Positions 37,992 through 50,300 of a DNA stretch of 64,000 bases are shown here, piece by piece. The notes under the pieces were generated by a model. That model did not search any database. It saw only the letters and a program-made list of their open reading frames with translations, and was not told the origin of the DNA. The translations under genes were made by a program, and so were the position numbers. This DNA is from Haemonchus contortus (taxonomy: Eukaryota > Nematoda > Chromadorea > Rhabditida > Trichostrongylidae). Every line of letters begins with the position of its first letter. The first letter of the stretch is position 1. The DNA lies in assembly GCA_000469685.2 (NCBI GenBank), contig LS997565.1, positions 38,431,519 through 38,495,518 on the forward strand, given 5' to 3'.

Positions 37992-39554
37992 CAGTGCGTT
38001 TCATAATTATAAGGTCACCCTCAAATTTTGCACTTTCAGAAGAGCAATCGTTAATTAAAGAATTTTTCTAGCATCATGAAAGGATTCCCCAGCACGAATA
38101 ACCTAAGTATCCATTTTTAGCCGCAGCTGCATTTTTCTGAACTTTTTTAGAACAGTTTATCGGTTTTTGCACCGTTTCATAATTATAAGGTCACCCTGAG
38201 AAAGTGATCAATTATTCAAGGGAATTTCGTGTTTGAAGATAATTATAAAGGTGAGCATGTGTAGCAAATGCATTTCTAAACCTGACTGTCAACATGGCTT
38301 GTTTTCATCTGCTTTCCTCTGATGAGAAGGCTCGTCATGAAGGTGGGCTCAATACTCGAGCCATCTACAGGCAAATAGGGAGATCCCCTTGGTCCAATCA
38401 AAAATTTCTGGAGAGCCCTGATGTCCCTAGATGTGACACCGGCTGTGGACACCCATGAAAGTTTACTGCCCGTGACGAGCGGAAGATCTGAGGACTGTTT
38501 CCAGCAGTACGTCCTCCTTGACCCTGATCCGATCGGAACTAAACCTCTCTGTGTCGAAAACTACAGTCTGGAGAGCAGTGAGAAGATGCGAGAACATCAC
38601 CAGGAGCAATGTAGATGGTGCCACATCGCCACAGAGAGGCTCGACTCGGATTTGCAAAGAGGAACCTAGGGAGAGATTGGGCAAAGGTAGATCTGGATCA
38701 GAATCTCACCATAGAGCTGAATAATTCCTATTCAGGTCGTCTTTTCGGATGAAAAGAAATCCAATCTAATCCTGACGGAAACAAGCGATACTGGCGCGAC
38801 TTGAGAAAGGAACCAGTCTACTTCAGCCGTCGCAATTTTGTTAGAGGAAGTCTATGGCGTGGGGTGCACTCTGTAATGATGTCGTGTTGGATCTACCTGC
38901 CGTGAGCTGCAGTGTGAATTTCAAGAATTACCAGAACGTCTTGGAGCATCATTTAGTACCCTTTCTATGCCATCGCCGTCACCTCAACTATGTCTTTCAA
39001 CAAGACAACGCCTCCATTTATGTGAGCCGTGCAACGGATGAGTGAATGCAATGCCAATAAATAAGCGTCCTGCCATGTCCCGATCTCAATCCGATGGACT
39101 TTATCTGCGGCATAAGAGTCAGACAGATTTATGCGAATAACAGTCAGTTCCAAGGCACAGAAGAGCTGAAGCGGGCAGTTATCGAAGCATGGAGAGAGAG
39201 AGCAGAGAGAGGAACATCTTCAAAACCTAGTTTCTAGTATGCCACACAGGCTCTTTGATGTTGCTCTTAAACGAGGAAGAGCTATAGATTATTAACTGTT
39301 CTATATATGCCATCAACGTTAGTAAATCATTCACTTTCTCAGGGTGACCTTATGATTATGAAACGGTGCAAAAGCCGACACTATTTTTAAAAAATTCATA
39401 AAAAATTTGAGATGAAGGATATTGCGACCAAAATTTGAATACGGAGGTAAATTGTGATGAGGAATCTTCCAGTATTTGCCAAAAAATTCCATCCCGGCTG
39501 CTTTCTCCAGAATCGCAAAAATCGAGGGTGACCTTATAATTATGAAACACACTG
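37992..39554 (+). mobile_element. Tc1-like transposon with doubled (IR/DR) terminal repeats
   Basis: Flanked by TA at 37990-37991 and 39555-39556. Outer inverted ends start CAGTG(C/T)GTTTCATAATTA and match over about 31 bp with one mismatch. A second pair carrying the same core lies inside: 38164-38206 and 39331-39373, matching over about 43 bp with one mismatch. So each end has two direct copies of a transposase-site-like sequence spaced about 175 bp apart. This is the IR/DR architecture known from some Tc1-family elements. The internal transposase is decayed. Confidence 0.9.
38294..39240 (+). pseudogene. Tc1-like transposase, decayed
   Basis: Starts at an ATG (38294) with MACFHLLSSDEKARHEGG, an N-terminal helix-turn-helix-like region. 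Later frames give QQDNASIYVSRAT (second catalytic Asp motif) and LNPMDFICGIRVRQIYANN with an EELKRAVIEAW C-terminal helix, as in Tc1 transposases. Several stops and frameshifts separate the parts. It lies within the 37992-39554 element. Confidence 0.85.
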
Positions 39555-39556
39555 TA

Positions 39557-41312
39557 TGTGGAATTATTTCTCCCCAACTGTTCTAAGCATCAGTGTAAGA
39601 ACCCAGAGGACTGACTACGTACTGTATATACATGTATAATTTACTATAATGTAATCCTGATGATCGATAAGGACGAATTTCGCTGAATTTTGTACGTTCT
39701 ATTGTGGCTATATCTTCTTTGAGACTGGTGATTGTATTTACTGTTCAATTACTGGTAATAGTTGATCAACGAATAAGGTTATTCAATAAATCTCGTTTTA
39801 TTACGGCTTGTGTGGTGCGTCCTTTTTCAAACCAAAAGATATCTTACCCCTTCATGGTAGGACATTTATGAATAGTAGTAGTGAGGAGATTTGTAGAAAC
39901 GGTCTGCATTGAACCTGGAATTTCGCTTACCCTGGAGAATGCTTCTACATACTCTTCATTCTATGCGCGTGAAGTGCAGAGGGGCATCGTGGAATAACTT
40001 TATCGTGATTTGTGGCAGGTTAATGGCACAGTTAACGATAAAACTGGTTTCTGAGTTCACCCCCTAGAGATACCCAGTGGCCCTCAAGGGTAACAAGAAG
40101 GACGCTGTAGGGATATAAAACCCAACACATAGTGGGAGTCCAGGCGATCCGGTCACGGATGTTACTACGTCAGACGAGGGTCGAGGTGATATAGATTGCA
40201 ATATTCGTTCTAGGACCCACACACAATCAGCTTCGCCGATTGATGAGACGATATTTTCTTCCATTTTTTTCCTCTGTTATTTTTTTGCTGCCGGGACCTC
40301 TCATTCAAATTCCTACCCCCAAGAGGCTGAAAAGGTGAGCTATTTACGTTAATACTAGGGTATTTTGTCTACTTCTGCTTATAAGCGAATTAATTTTCAC
40401 TTACCAGTCATTTATTTGCACCAGGACCCACACGTACGCATTTATCCACACTGTATAGCTCGTCCGAACGCCCCACTCTTCTTCATTCTTCTGATCTCAT
40501 TCTCGTCCAGCCCCCTTTCCAACGATTTTTCAAAGCCTTTTTCACTTTGAAAACACCGATCCACGCAGTTCTCTGCCTCCATCGCACTGTTTTCCATCTT
40601 TCTTCCATTTTTCGTGTGCATGCGTGTTTCTCAAGAAAAGCACACAAGTTTAGCCTGCGTCCTTTCTTGCTTTTCTTGATTCGGGACCGGGCACATTTTC
40701 GCTTCTTTGAACTAGTTCAATGTAGCATAGTATAAGATTACGATCATAAAGAGTGGTGCGCACTTTCGGTAGATGTGCTTTATTTCAGATGATACAAACC
40801 CTTCGATAGTCAAATAATACGTCCTTTCAGTGTATATATACGCGGAAATCGCTTAATAGACCGGTTTTCAACCTTGCAAAGTCCGCTTTGCACTATGCGA
40901 TACGGTTTCAACTTCCCCATAGGTGTAATCTTCAGAAGATCAGTTGACGGAAACATCTATGGAAAGCATTTGAATTCAGCCACGCGTTTGTAGCGGTTTT
41001 CAGACCATCATAACACATTTTTTTACCGGAGTTCGACATGCCGTGTTAGATGGAAGTATCGAGTTTGTCAATTCCCCTCTCTCCAATCTACCCACTTTGT
41101 CGCTGAACACAAACTAATGTTCACCTCTGTTTTCAATTCCTGACTACTTTCAAAATATTGTTCACATTGCTTCTAAAATGTGACAGACACAACTACTAAG
41201 CCTGCTAAAGTGAAAGGCTTCGAAATGAAGGTTTCCTCCTAGTTGCCGTATTTCAAAGAGAAACCTCACTTCTATGTTTGTTGTGCCACCAAACACCGTT
41301 TTCCACCCCGAG
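39557..41312. other. Intergenic region upstream of the guanylyl cyclase
   Basis: No gene recognised. A pyrimidine-rich stretch lies around 40400-40740. The cyclase promoter should be here, but no specific site can be identified by eye. Confidence 0.4.
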
Positions 41313-44300
41313 ATGATGGCGTTGATTCTTTTCTGTCTGTTTGTTCCCACTATTTCACAGCAGAATGTTACTCAGCAGAAAAAAATGGTAAGCAATTGGA
41401 AGGACATTCAGTCCCTCAGCTGGACATAATAAGGTTCAGTACTACAAATCCCTATATTCATATATTCAGGTAACCGTCGGAATTGCTGCTGTGGAGGACG
41501 TCTTGCCATCATTCATGGGGTTCTCATTAAGCGGTGGCGCTATCGGTTTAGCCCTTGACCGAATGCGTTCCGAGGGTGTAACATATGGATTTGACTTTCA
41601 GTGAGTACTGGTTCTTCATCTTTTCAGGCATCCTATTAAGTAGAAGGCTATGAAAAATCGGCACCTGTCAATTAGGTTTTGATAATTCGCTTTCTCACTA
41701 CAGCAATTATTAAAGAAAAATATGCTTACACTCTCATGAAGCTGATGAACCCTCCAGTGTCGTTCATTTTCTTCCCAAGCATCCATCTCTCCATTGGTAC
41801 TGTGAAAGTGGGTGATACGGTCCAAAATATGGTACAGATGCCCCAACCTGTGTATATTCTTCCCGAAGAGGTTAGAGGACACCATGAATAAGAATAACAA
41901 CTGGTTTTCTCATGTCTTTCACGATATCACACTCTTTATTAGTAAGACAGTAACCAAGGTTTTTGGGATCCATTTATCTAATGTAAACCTGATACATCAC
42001 ACACATAACAAAGGGGGTTATCTTTGAAACGGCTTATTGCACTAGTTCAAATGGGACATGACAGCAAAAGAAGAGAAGACATCGGTCAAGGTAGCTAGCG
42101 TAGGAAATATCCGATGTGACGAATTTACCACAGAAAGTCCAACAAGTTTGTAAGTCTGGAAAAGGAAGTATCGATCCCGTCTGTGTGTTCTGTATGTGGG
42201 TGATGGAATACACAGAAAAACCACCACTCTGGTGTGTTGGTTTTTCGGTGTATTTCATCACCCACATCCGACTTCGGGAAGTTACGACGCAGATCAACTT
42301 TCAAAAGTCGATTTTTTAAAAAAACACTCTGAGAAGACACGTTTCGGCTTCTAGCAGATAGACCCGTATTTGGCAAGCTGTTGAAAGGTGGTAGACCTGC
42401 GTGCAAGGTCTAGGTTCTAGCGCGAATGGTGAAACCACTACAGCTTTTGAAACTCTTAGGAACTTGCCCGACTTGGGCATGTAGTCGGCTTAGCTAGTTC
42501 CGGCTCCCTTATTACGCCCCCTCCTTGACCGTCTTGTCGATCCGACAACGTCCCATAGACTATCCCAAAGGGGGCTAGATGATATCGCTCTGTCGAACGT
42601 CCCTCTTTACATTATCGATGGCTTTCTTGTGGAATGGCGAAATCCTGGTCGTGAAGTTGTTGTAGAGCTGCTGAGTAGGAACCCCTGGTTGTCCAAATCT
42701 TCAATTACCGCACTCTTCTCGAAGTCATTTGAAATAAAGCGATATCAAAAGCCTTCTTCAAATCAATGAAGGTGAGACTGACATCTTTCAGAGTAGAGAG
42801 TTGAGCGTTAAGAGACGGCGTCCTGTTGACAACGCCAGTCGTCGATCGAGTCCCACGCATCGGCGGTGAATAATTTCTTTATTTCTCTGCGAAGTTCTGC
42901 TTAGAAAAAACATGCTTCAATGCAAAGGCGACAGCGGTAATGCGGCCTACGAGCGCCGAGCACCATCCGTTGATACAAGAGCGTTTAGCGCTTAGGCTGA
43001 ACGTGGTAACCCAAAAGCGCCAACTAACCCATTCGTACTCTGGTAATAGGTCAATGAATCATGTGACAGTGTGGATGTCATCAGTTTAACTGATCCCTCC
43101 AATAATCTCGGTCCGCATGGCTAAACTTCATCCAGCGCTCAATCAATCCTGTTGTAGAGGACTCCTGCGAAGAAGTTCGCTCGCAAAATACAGAGAGCGC
43201 TTTTTGAGTATCCGTCTTGCATATCAACACAGTCTTACTATTCTTTCACATAAGGATACCTGTTATCGTGTCAAAAGCCGAGCCAAGGGTTTCGACGATT
43301 ATTGGCTAAGGTCTTTTTAAATAATTGGTTTAATCTATGAGAATGTTAATAAAAGTAAGGGAGAAGGGAATTTTAATTCGGGCCTTAAAATGTTTCTTTG
43401 GAGATTTCGCTCCCTTACCTATGTATGTTATAAGCGCATTTGATCAGTTGGGTACACCGCTCTAATTCAAAGCTTGAAGTCGACTCTCCTAGAACTTCTC
43501 AGATAGCGATTTTTTAATGATTTTATGTTACTTGTGTATTATTTTGATAGCTTATTTTCTGAAAGAGCTTCAAAACTGGCAGTTCCAGACATTAATAAAT
43601 CAAAACTAATAAGCAAGTCAATGCAAATGTTCAGGTTTGTTGTGAATTACACCGAATGCAGTTCTAAGACGGCTGTTGGAGTGGCTTTGGAGTTCATGGT
43701 CAAACGCAATGTGGACCTCATTATTGGTCCTCCCTGCCCTCCACGTTAGTGCATCAATTTATTAACTGTTCTCACAGTATTTTCCAGAGGCTTTTTTCGA
43801 ATTCCATCGAATACGGGTGTAACCCTTGCTCCCCTACACCAATAGAGCATTCATCAGCGCACGCATTACCCGTCGGGATCTTCGCGTTTGGAACCTGGGT
43901 CACTGCATTCCGGAGAAGGGGCTAAATTGGATCTTCAAAGAAGTTCGTGTTGAATATAAGTAGACGATTTGGTCATACAATGAAGAGTAAGCCGGCTATA
44001 TTATGAGCATGAAATGGATAGTGTATTCACATATGTCACATGGGAATCTACATAACATTCTCGAAAATTTGTAATAGTGCGAATATGGACAAGTTCTCAG
44101 AGCGGAGCTAGATTCAGCGTTTTGACGAACTATTCTGGCCGAATCTATGCAAAATCTTGTTATCATAACTTCCATCTCTTCCATTAGCAGGTTTGACGTA
44201 CTTGATTGTCAAACTCAGATGAAACTCTGAACCGTTCCTTCATTGGCTTAGAACCTTCCAAATAACTCTAACAGTGAAGATCGAATCTGTTCAGCGGCAA

Positions 44301-47300
44301 AGATGACTGGTTATTTGTCAACATATTACCAAAAGTCTATGCTCGGATGGGGATTTCTGATCGACTCTATATTCAGCGACACTAAACGCTTCGCATTCCT
44401 AACAAAAGTCATGCCAGATTCAATACAGTGAGTTATTACATTTGAAATACTATGATATGGAACCACTCCACCAATATATTATAACTCTACACGAGGCTGA
44501 CAACTATGATACCTTACTGCTAACTTCGGAGCCTGGAAACGTGGTATGGATTATTACTGATACTGTCCTACCAACTATTTCAACACCCTACGAGATCTTG
44601 AAGATCAACTTGCTCATCATCCAATCTTAAGCAAATGAAAGTCTCCCACTCCCTTCACCTGAATCGGTCCTTATGAGCCATGGTAAGGTGCCGGCCAGAG
44701 TTCAAACCCTTCGGTCGGAAGCTAACATTATCTAAGGGGTTTTATGCGTTTGGAAAATCATCCCTTAATCCGTTGTCTTCTTTATCTGCATTCGGCGAAT
44801 AGGGTTCGCATCTGTTGAACTCAGCAACACTGAAGGCTATATTCATAAAATCATCCCCTCATTCCATCCTGAGCAGAATACTACAGCGGTTTAGATCATG
44901 CTCCTGATCACTGACCGTTTTATATGGAGAAGATGCGCTGACTTCCCAGAAACAATGGTATTCATACTGCTGGGCTTTTTAAACCACTTCATACAGTGAT
45001 GGCCCCTTCCCAGCTAACTTGGCCATTAAAGAAAACCAGCCATCCCCCAGATCTTCCTTTAAAAAAATTTTCTGCGCTCAAACCGCGTAATCAACAGATC
45101 CAGACATTGTTTCACCGATTCTTTCGTCAAGCAAACCATAAAGCACTCGTCTCCATCTCAACAATACAGCATAGAGATACTGCCGAACACGGGCGCTTTT
45201 ATGTTGGCCATGAATGCAGTGGCCAAAGTTGCGCCCGTCATGCGAGGCCTTTAGTCTGCGCCTAATATCTCTCTGACCTGGGAGGTCTTTTTGAAGCCAC
45301 AACCAAGATGATACAATGACTTTATTCGGCTAACGTTTCGGCCAATCGCCTTCGTCAGAGCCTGGAAGCCAAAAAATATTTGAGATTCATCCTGGCCAAA
45401 CGACGTTCAGACCTCAGCTTAGTTCAGGTGTGGCCTATAGATACCTAGGAAAGTATTGTAAATCACAATAGGTAACCCACCTTAGAAATCACAAGAAGAC
45501 CATTGACCCTCCTTTTTGAATTGCGTATTTATACTAATCACAGTGGGTGGGCCCGAGTGTCCTGACCCCTACCTCGGACGCCGGTGGCAGTTGAAAGCCA
45601 CACAGGTCGAGGAACGGGGCAAGCTCGTTAGTTACAGCCAGACATTCATCTTTCCGATTCATTTTTGGATTTTTAGCGTTGATCCAAAAAGCTTCGAGAA
45701 TCTTTCGTCAGAGAACGAATATAAAAGGCAATACCGTCGTCTGAACAGGGTTTGGTCGGACATTGCACGTACTGCAGATTTGCCAAAAACAGTAAGCACA
45801 CGTCTAAGGTGTGGCCTCCCAGTCTGCCCAGTACTCTATGTCTTGATTAAAACCCATAAACTTTCACCAAACTCCCTGTCCTCACTCAACCCCTTGGACT
45901 TCAAAGTTCGTCCCATAATAAGCAGTGTAGGCGGTCCAACAGACAGAATTTCCTGGCTGTTAAACCTCGTGTTGGCTCAACTGCTAACTTTCATCCCTGC
46001 CCATCTGAGCAACACCATGAAGTTCCTTGATCAACTGCGAGAGACCCGATTTAGAAGGAACCACGTCATAGAATCATTTGACGTGACCTCCCTGTACACT
46101 AATGTGTCAAACGGGGACGCCATGCAGGCCACCCACGAACTTTTGAATACATATGCGGGGTCAATAAATATGTATGGGCTTACGGTCTCCCAAGTCATGA
46201 CGTTGGTCAAGGAGTGCCTGGACTGCTCTATATTCAGGTGGTCAGGGCGATACTTCAAGCAGGTCAGGGGTTTAGCTATGGGTCAACGGCTAGCACCCGT
46301 ACTGGCCATTGCCTACATGTCAAAAATTGAAAAACCCGTTTTGGATCGCCGACCTGTCCTCTACTGTCGCTACGTAGACGACTGCTTCGTCGCCTGCTCA
46401 ACCCAGAAAGAAATGGACAAGTGCTTCGAATTGCTGAACAGCCAGGCTGACAATATACGGTTTACACGGGAGAAGCCAAATGACAAGTGGCTGCCGTTTC
46501 TCAACATGCAGGTTCAGCTTGAGCGAGGGTTCCTGCGGACAAAATGGTACAGGAAGCCCACCAGCAAGAATATTTTAGTCCATTTCAGGTCGGCGCGTCC
46601 ACGCAAAATCAAGCGGGCTATCACGGCGAATATGATAAGAACTGCGAAAATGGTCTCATCGGGGGTCAAGAACAAGTAGAATCCGTGGAACTTGCTAAAA
46701 AGGTGGCTCTCTCCAATAGGTATTCCCTGAGAGACTGGCACTATGGCAGACCACCCCAAAGAAAATCACACGAGCCAAGATGTGAGAATTCGGAGAAGGT
46801 GCCCTTTTGCCTTCCTTTCGTCTCGGACTCCGTCAGTCTAGACGTGAGAATGGCCTTGCGGAAGTGTGGGCTCGATGACACGGTCCGGGTGGTTGAAGTT
46901 CCCCCCAGAAATCTGAAGCAGAGGCTGGTACAAAACCGTCTCTATGATCGTTTCTGCACGACCCACTGTATCATCTGTTCCAACGGGCGAGGGGGTGACT
47001 GCATGACGTCAGGTGTGATCTACGTGATCACATGTAACCTCTGTGGAGATGAGTACATTGGCGAGACCGGAAGACCTCTAATATGCAGGGTCAAGGAACA
47101 CCTGGATGGCTTGAAGAAATCGAGGCCTAAAACGCCCTTGGGGGACCATAGGAGGCACCACCACGAGGATGTAGAGTTTGGGGTATCTATCAGGGTCTTG
47201 ATGCGGGAACCCACGACCTCAGCGCGAAAGATTCTCGAAGCTTTTTGGATCAACGCTAAAAATCCAAAAATGAATCGGAAAGATGAATGTCTGGCTGTAA

Positions 47301-50300
47301 CTAACGAGCTTGCCCCGTTCCTCGACCTGTGTGGCTTTCAACTGCCACCGGCGTCCGAGGTAGGGGTCAGGACACTCGGGCCCACCCACTGTGATTAGTA
47401 TAAATACGCAATTCAAAAAGGAGGGTCAATGGTCTTCTTGTGATTTCTAAGGTGGGTTACCTATTGTGATTTACAATACTTTCCTAGGTATCTATAGGCC
47501 ACACCTGAACTAAGCTGAGGTCTGAACGTCGTTTGGCCAGGATGAATCTCAAATATTTTTTGGCTTCCAGGCTCTGACGAAGGCGATTGGCCGAAACGTT
47601 AGCCGAATAAAGTCATTGTATCATCTTGGTTGTGGCTTCAAAAAGACCTCCCAAGTTACATCTATACTATGCCAAGATTGAACGATAGTCGAACATGGTT
47701 GCTGTTGAATCTCTCTGACCACCTGAAGGTTTTACAATCTGAGCATGTTTTTGATGTGTATTTTCGAAGCTCTTGACACTCCACTTTATTGGTTAGGTTT
47801 CGGCATATAATGCCTTCTTCAGACCTTAACTTTACAATAATAGTTGCAAACGACCAGTCAACAATCAGTTACTACATAGAACACATCGGATCCTATCAAT
47901 CCAACCGGAAATGTTGGGGAAGAGGGGAGGGGAGTGAACCTATTAGCGGGGAACGTGAAAGAAAAATGAGTCAGGTCACGCATCTCCTCCTTTGCGTTGA
48001 TTTCCGGTCGGAGACGGTATATTTCCCGTGCCTCCATGATTTTCCTTTCCAGAGGCCGTACCAAATATCTAATGTAAAACTCTCACATCGAAAGATGGAG
48101 CGTTCTCCTTCTCATGCTTGAGTGTACGGTGCCTGGAAAAGCTGCTGTTTGGGTAGGCAGCGGGATTGGCCAACGCTCTTCTATGTTCGTCCAGACGGAT
48201 CTTCAAGGGTCTTGCGGTCCCCCCACGTACTTCTCTCCACATCCTCCGCATTGAATCAACTAGACAATGAAAGCTTTTTCTTATAAGGTTTGCTATAGGC
48301 TCCGTAGGTGGCTTTTCTCCTCGCGCAACCCAGTGGCGCTCATGTGTATGGTTTAGATAAAGCACCCCGTTCTCATCTCCGGTCACTATGTCTCGTGAGT
48401 CCTTTCGATCGGGACGAAAAAGAGGAGATTCAGCCACTTGCATCCTATTCTCTCGTCAGACAAGCGTAGTTCATGAGAAACCTTTTCACGAGCCCTTTTA
48501 TGCTTATTTTGAAATCCTACAGAAGGACTCTACAGCAACCGGCCGCAAAAAATTTGGATAGGGATTTGTTTTTTTTTTCTGGAGGAACATGTTTCGATTC
48601 ATCTATCGAAATTTTGCATGGAACACTTTGGTTGAGCTTCGTAGCTCATATAGGTGAAGGCTAGCATGACGCGGTCCATCTGAGAGGGAGTCACAGCGAT
48701 TTGGTCAACGAAGTATCCGAACCTCAATGCCAAACCTGATTAGGAGAGGGAGCTATTATATTTATAAACAGTGACTCACAGTATCTCAAGCCTTTGCATA
48801 GCAACAAGCCTCGCGATGATTAATCAATTCAGGGTGAAGGATCCGAATATCAAATTCACTGTGAGTATCAAAATGACATTTCAGAATGATGAACGCTCTG
48901 CTGCTAATGTTTATGATGTTGGAATGGAATCGCGTTGCGGTTTACTACACTCCAAATGAAGTGCAGTACTGTGATACCATGATCAGCGATCTTACTGTGT
49001 GTTTGCTAGAAAAGCGTCTAGCGGTCAGAAGCTTTCACTTTCATTTTTACAGACAGCATTCAGTGACGATACGAAATATGTGGTAGATTTGGTACAAGTC
49101 GTTGCATGGGATGGTCTAGACAGCGACTACTTCACAGATCAGTTACTTCGCACGAAGAAAATTGCAAGAAGTATGTGATCATTATCAGATTGACTTCCCG
49201 AGGATTTTGTGCTATGATTATAGACTTTCGTAAATAGGTGTCACAAAAACAATCCAACTCCAGAAAGAGAAGGATCTTTTCTCTTGGTCCCTATAATCTA
49301 CAATGAACACTGTTACCGTCCCAGATTCGTAGGATTCATCTCGCTGTGTACATCGGCAGTGTTTTCGAGAAACAGTGCACGCTGCCGCTGTCAAAATATT
49401 CTTTGCACTCTAACAATAGAGAATTCTTACGCTCCAATGTGGTGTCGGATGTAAAGAAGATATTTTCCGATAACACAGGGAGAAAGCGGCAGTGGCCATT
49501 ACGCAGTGATTCGCGAGGCTTCCGAATCAGGCGTTCACAGGAAAAAGGCGATGCTCCGTGCGGGGTGCAACAGTTGGGAATGATGTACCGTGAAGTTTCT
49601 AATGTGGGACCAAACGGTTATCGCCCCACTACACGTGCATCAGCACCGAAGAAAAGCCTTGCGTTGTCGAGAAGTCAATTCAGCCAACGCACTTTTCTTG
49701 CACAACTACACAAACCCCATACCGCGAGCATTGTTCAACAGCGAATCAAGTAGTCGCACTAGAAAGTTCTGCCTCGTGCGCCGTACAACCCAGATTTTGA
49801 GCCATCCGACTACCACCTATTCAAGTTAGTGCAACACTATTAAGAATAAAGAAATCAACTTTGGGTGTCCAGCTTCTTCGAGTTGAACCGAAAGAGTTTT
49901 TCGAAGGAATATGGTATTCACTTTTCGCAGAAGATGGAGAGATATCTGGATATAGAATTCAATAGACTCATATCTGACTCTTACTTCGCAAGACTCGACT
50001 GAAAACTTGGCAGGGATTAGTCGCAGTTTGCATACGACACCGAATACAAATATTCCGAAGGAAACTGTTTCGCTTTTTTTGAAAAAGTCTCCCTGGTCTA
50101 TCGCGTCAAAACATAGTCCACTTAACAATACAATATCTTTTAAACCGAGATATCAACATTGATGCAGTTAAAATTCAGTAATCTAATGAACTTCCATTCC
50201 TTTGATCCATGCCCGCATGGAGATTTTCGATAAGCCTCTGGTCATCTTGATGCAATGCCTTGATGATGGTTTCTTTGGGCTCCTTGACGTCTCGAAGTTG

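Larger units (their letters stand above)
45279..47708 (+). mobile_element. Young Penelope-like retroelement with 429-bp inverted terminal repeats
   Basis: Inverted repeats 45279-45707 and 47225-47653 appear identical by eye. A 55-bp tail (47654-47708) follows the right repeat, and 12-bp direct repeats flank the whole. The body encodes a Penelope-type reverse transcriptase and a GIY-YIG endonuclease. The left repeat is an inverted copy of the element's own 3' end, including the last about 58 codons of the endonuclease. Identical ends and open frames indicate recent insertion, in intron 4 of the guanylyl cyclase and sense to it. Placement within the Penelope/Nematis groups needs a phylogeny. 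Confidence 0.93.

Noticed and set aside
42330..42365. ACGTTTCGGC-like string as another hammerhead motif
   Set aside because: Stem II and the core do not form; only the GAAACG part matches.
47219..47416. 65-codon minus-strand ORF as a separate protein
   Set aside because: It is the antisense of the PLE endonuclease end, duplicated because of the inverted terminal repeats.
48770..48860. An extra cyclase exon before 48885
   Set aside because: Joining exon 4 directly to 48885 preserves phase and the family's order; the extra segment has no similarity to the ectodomain.
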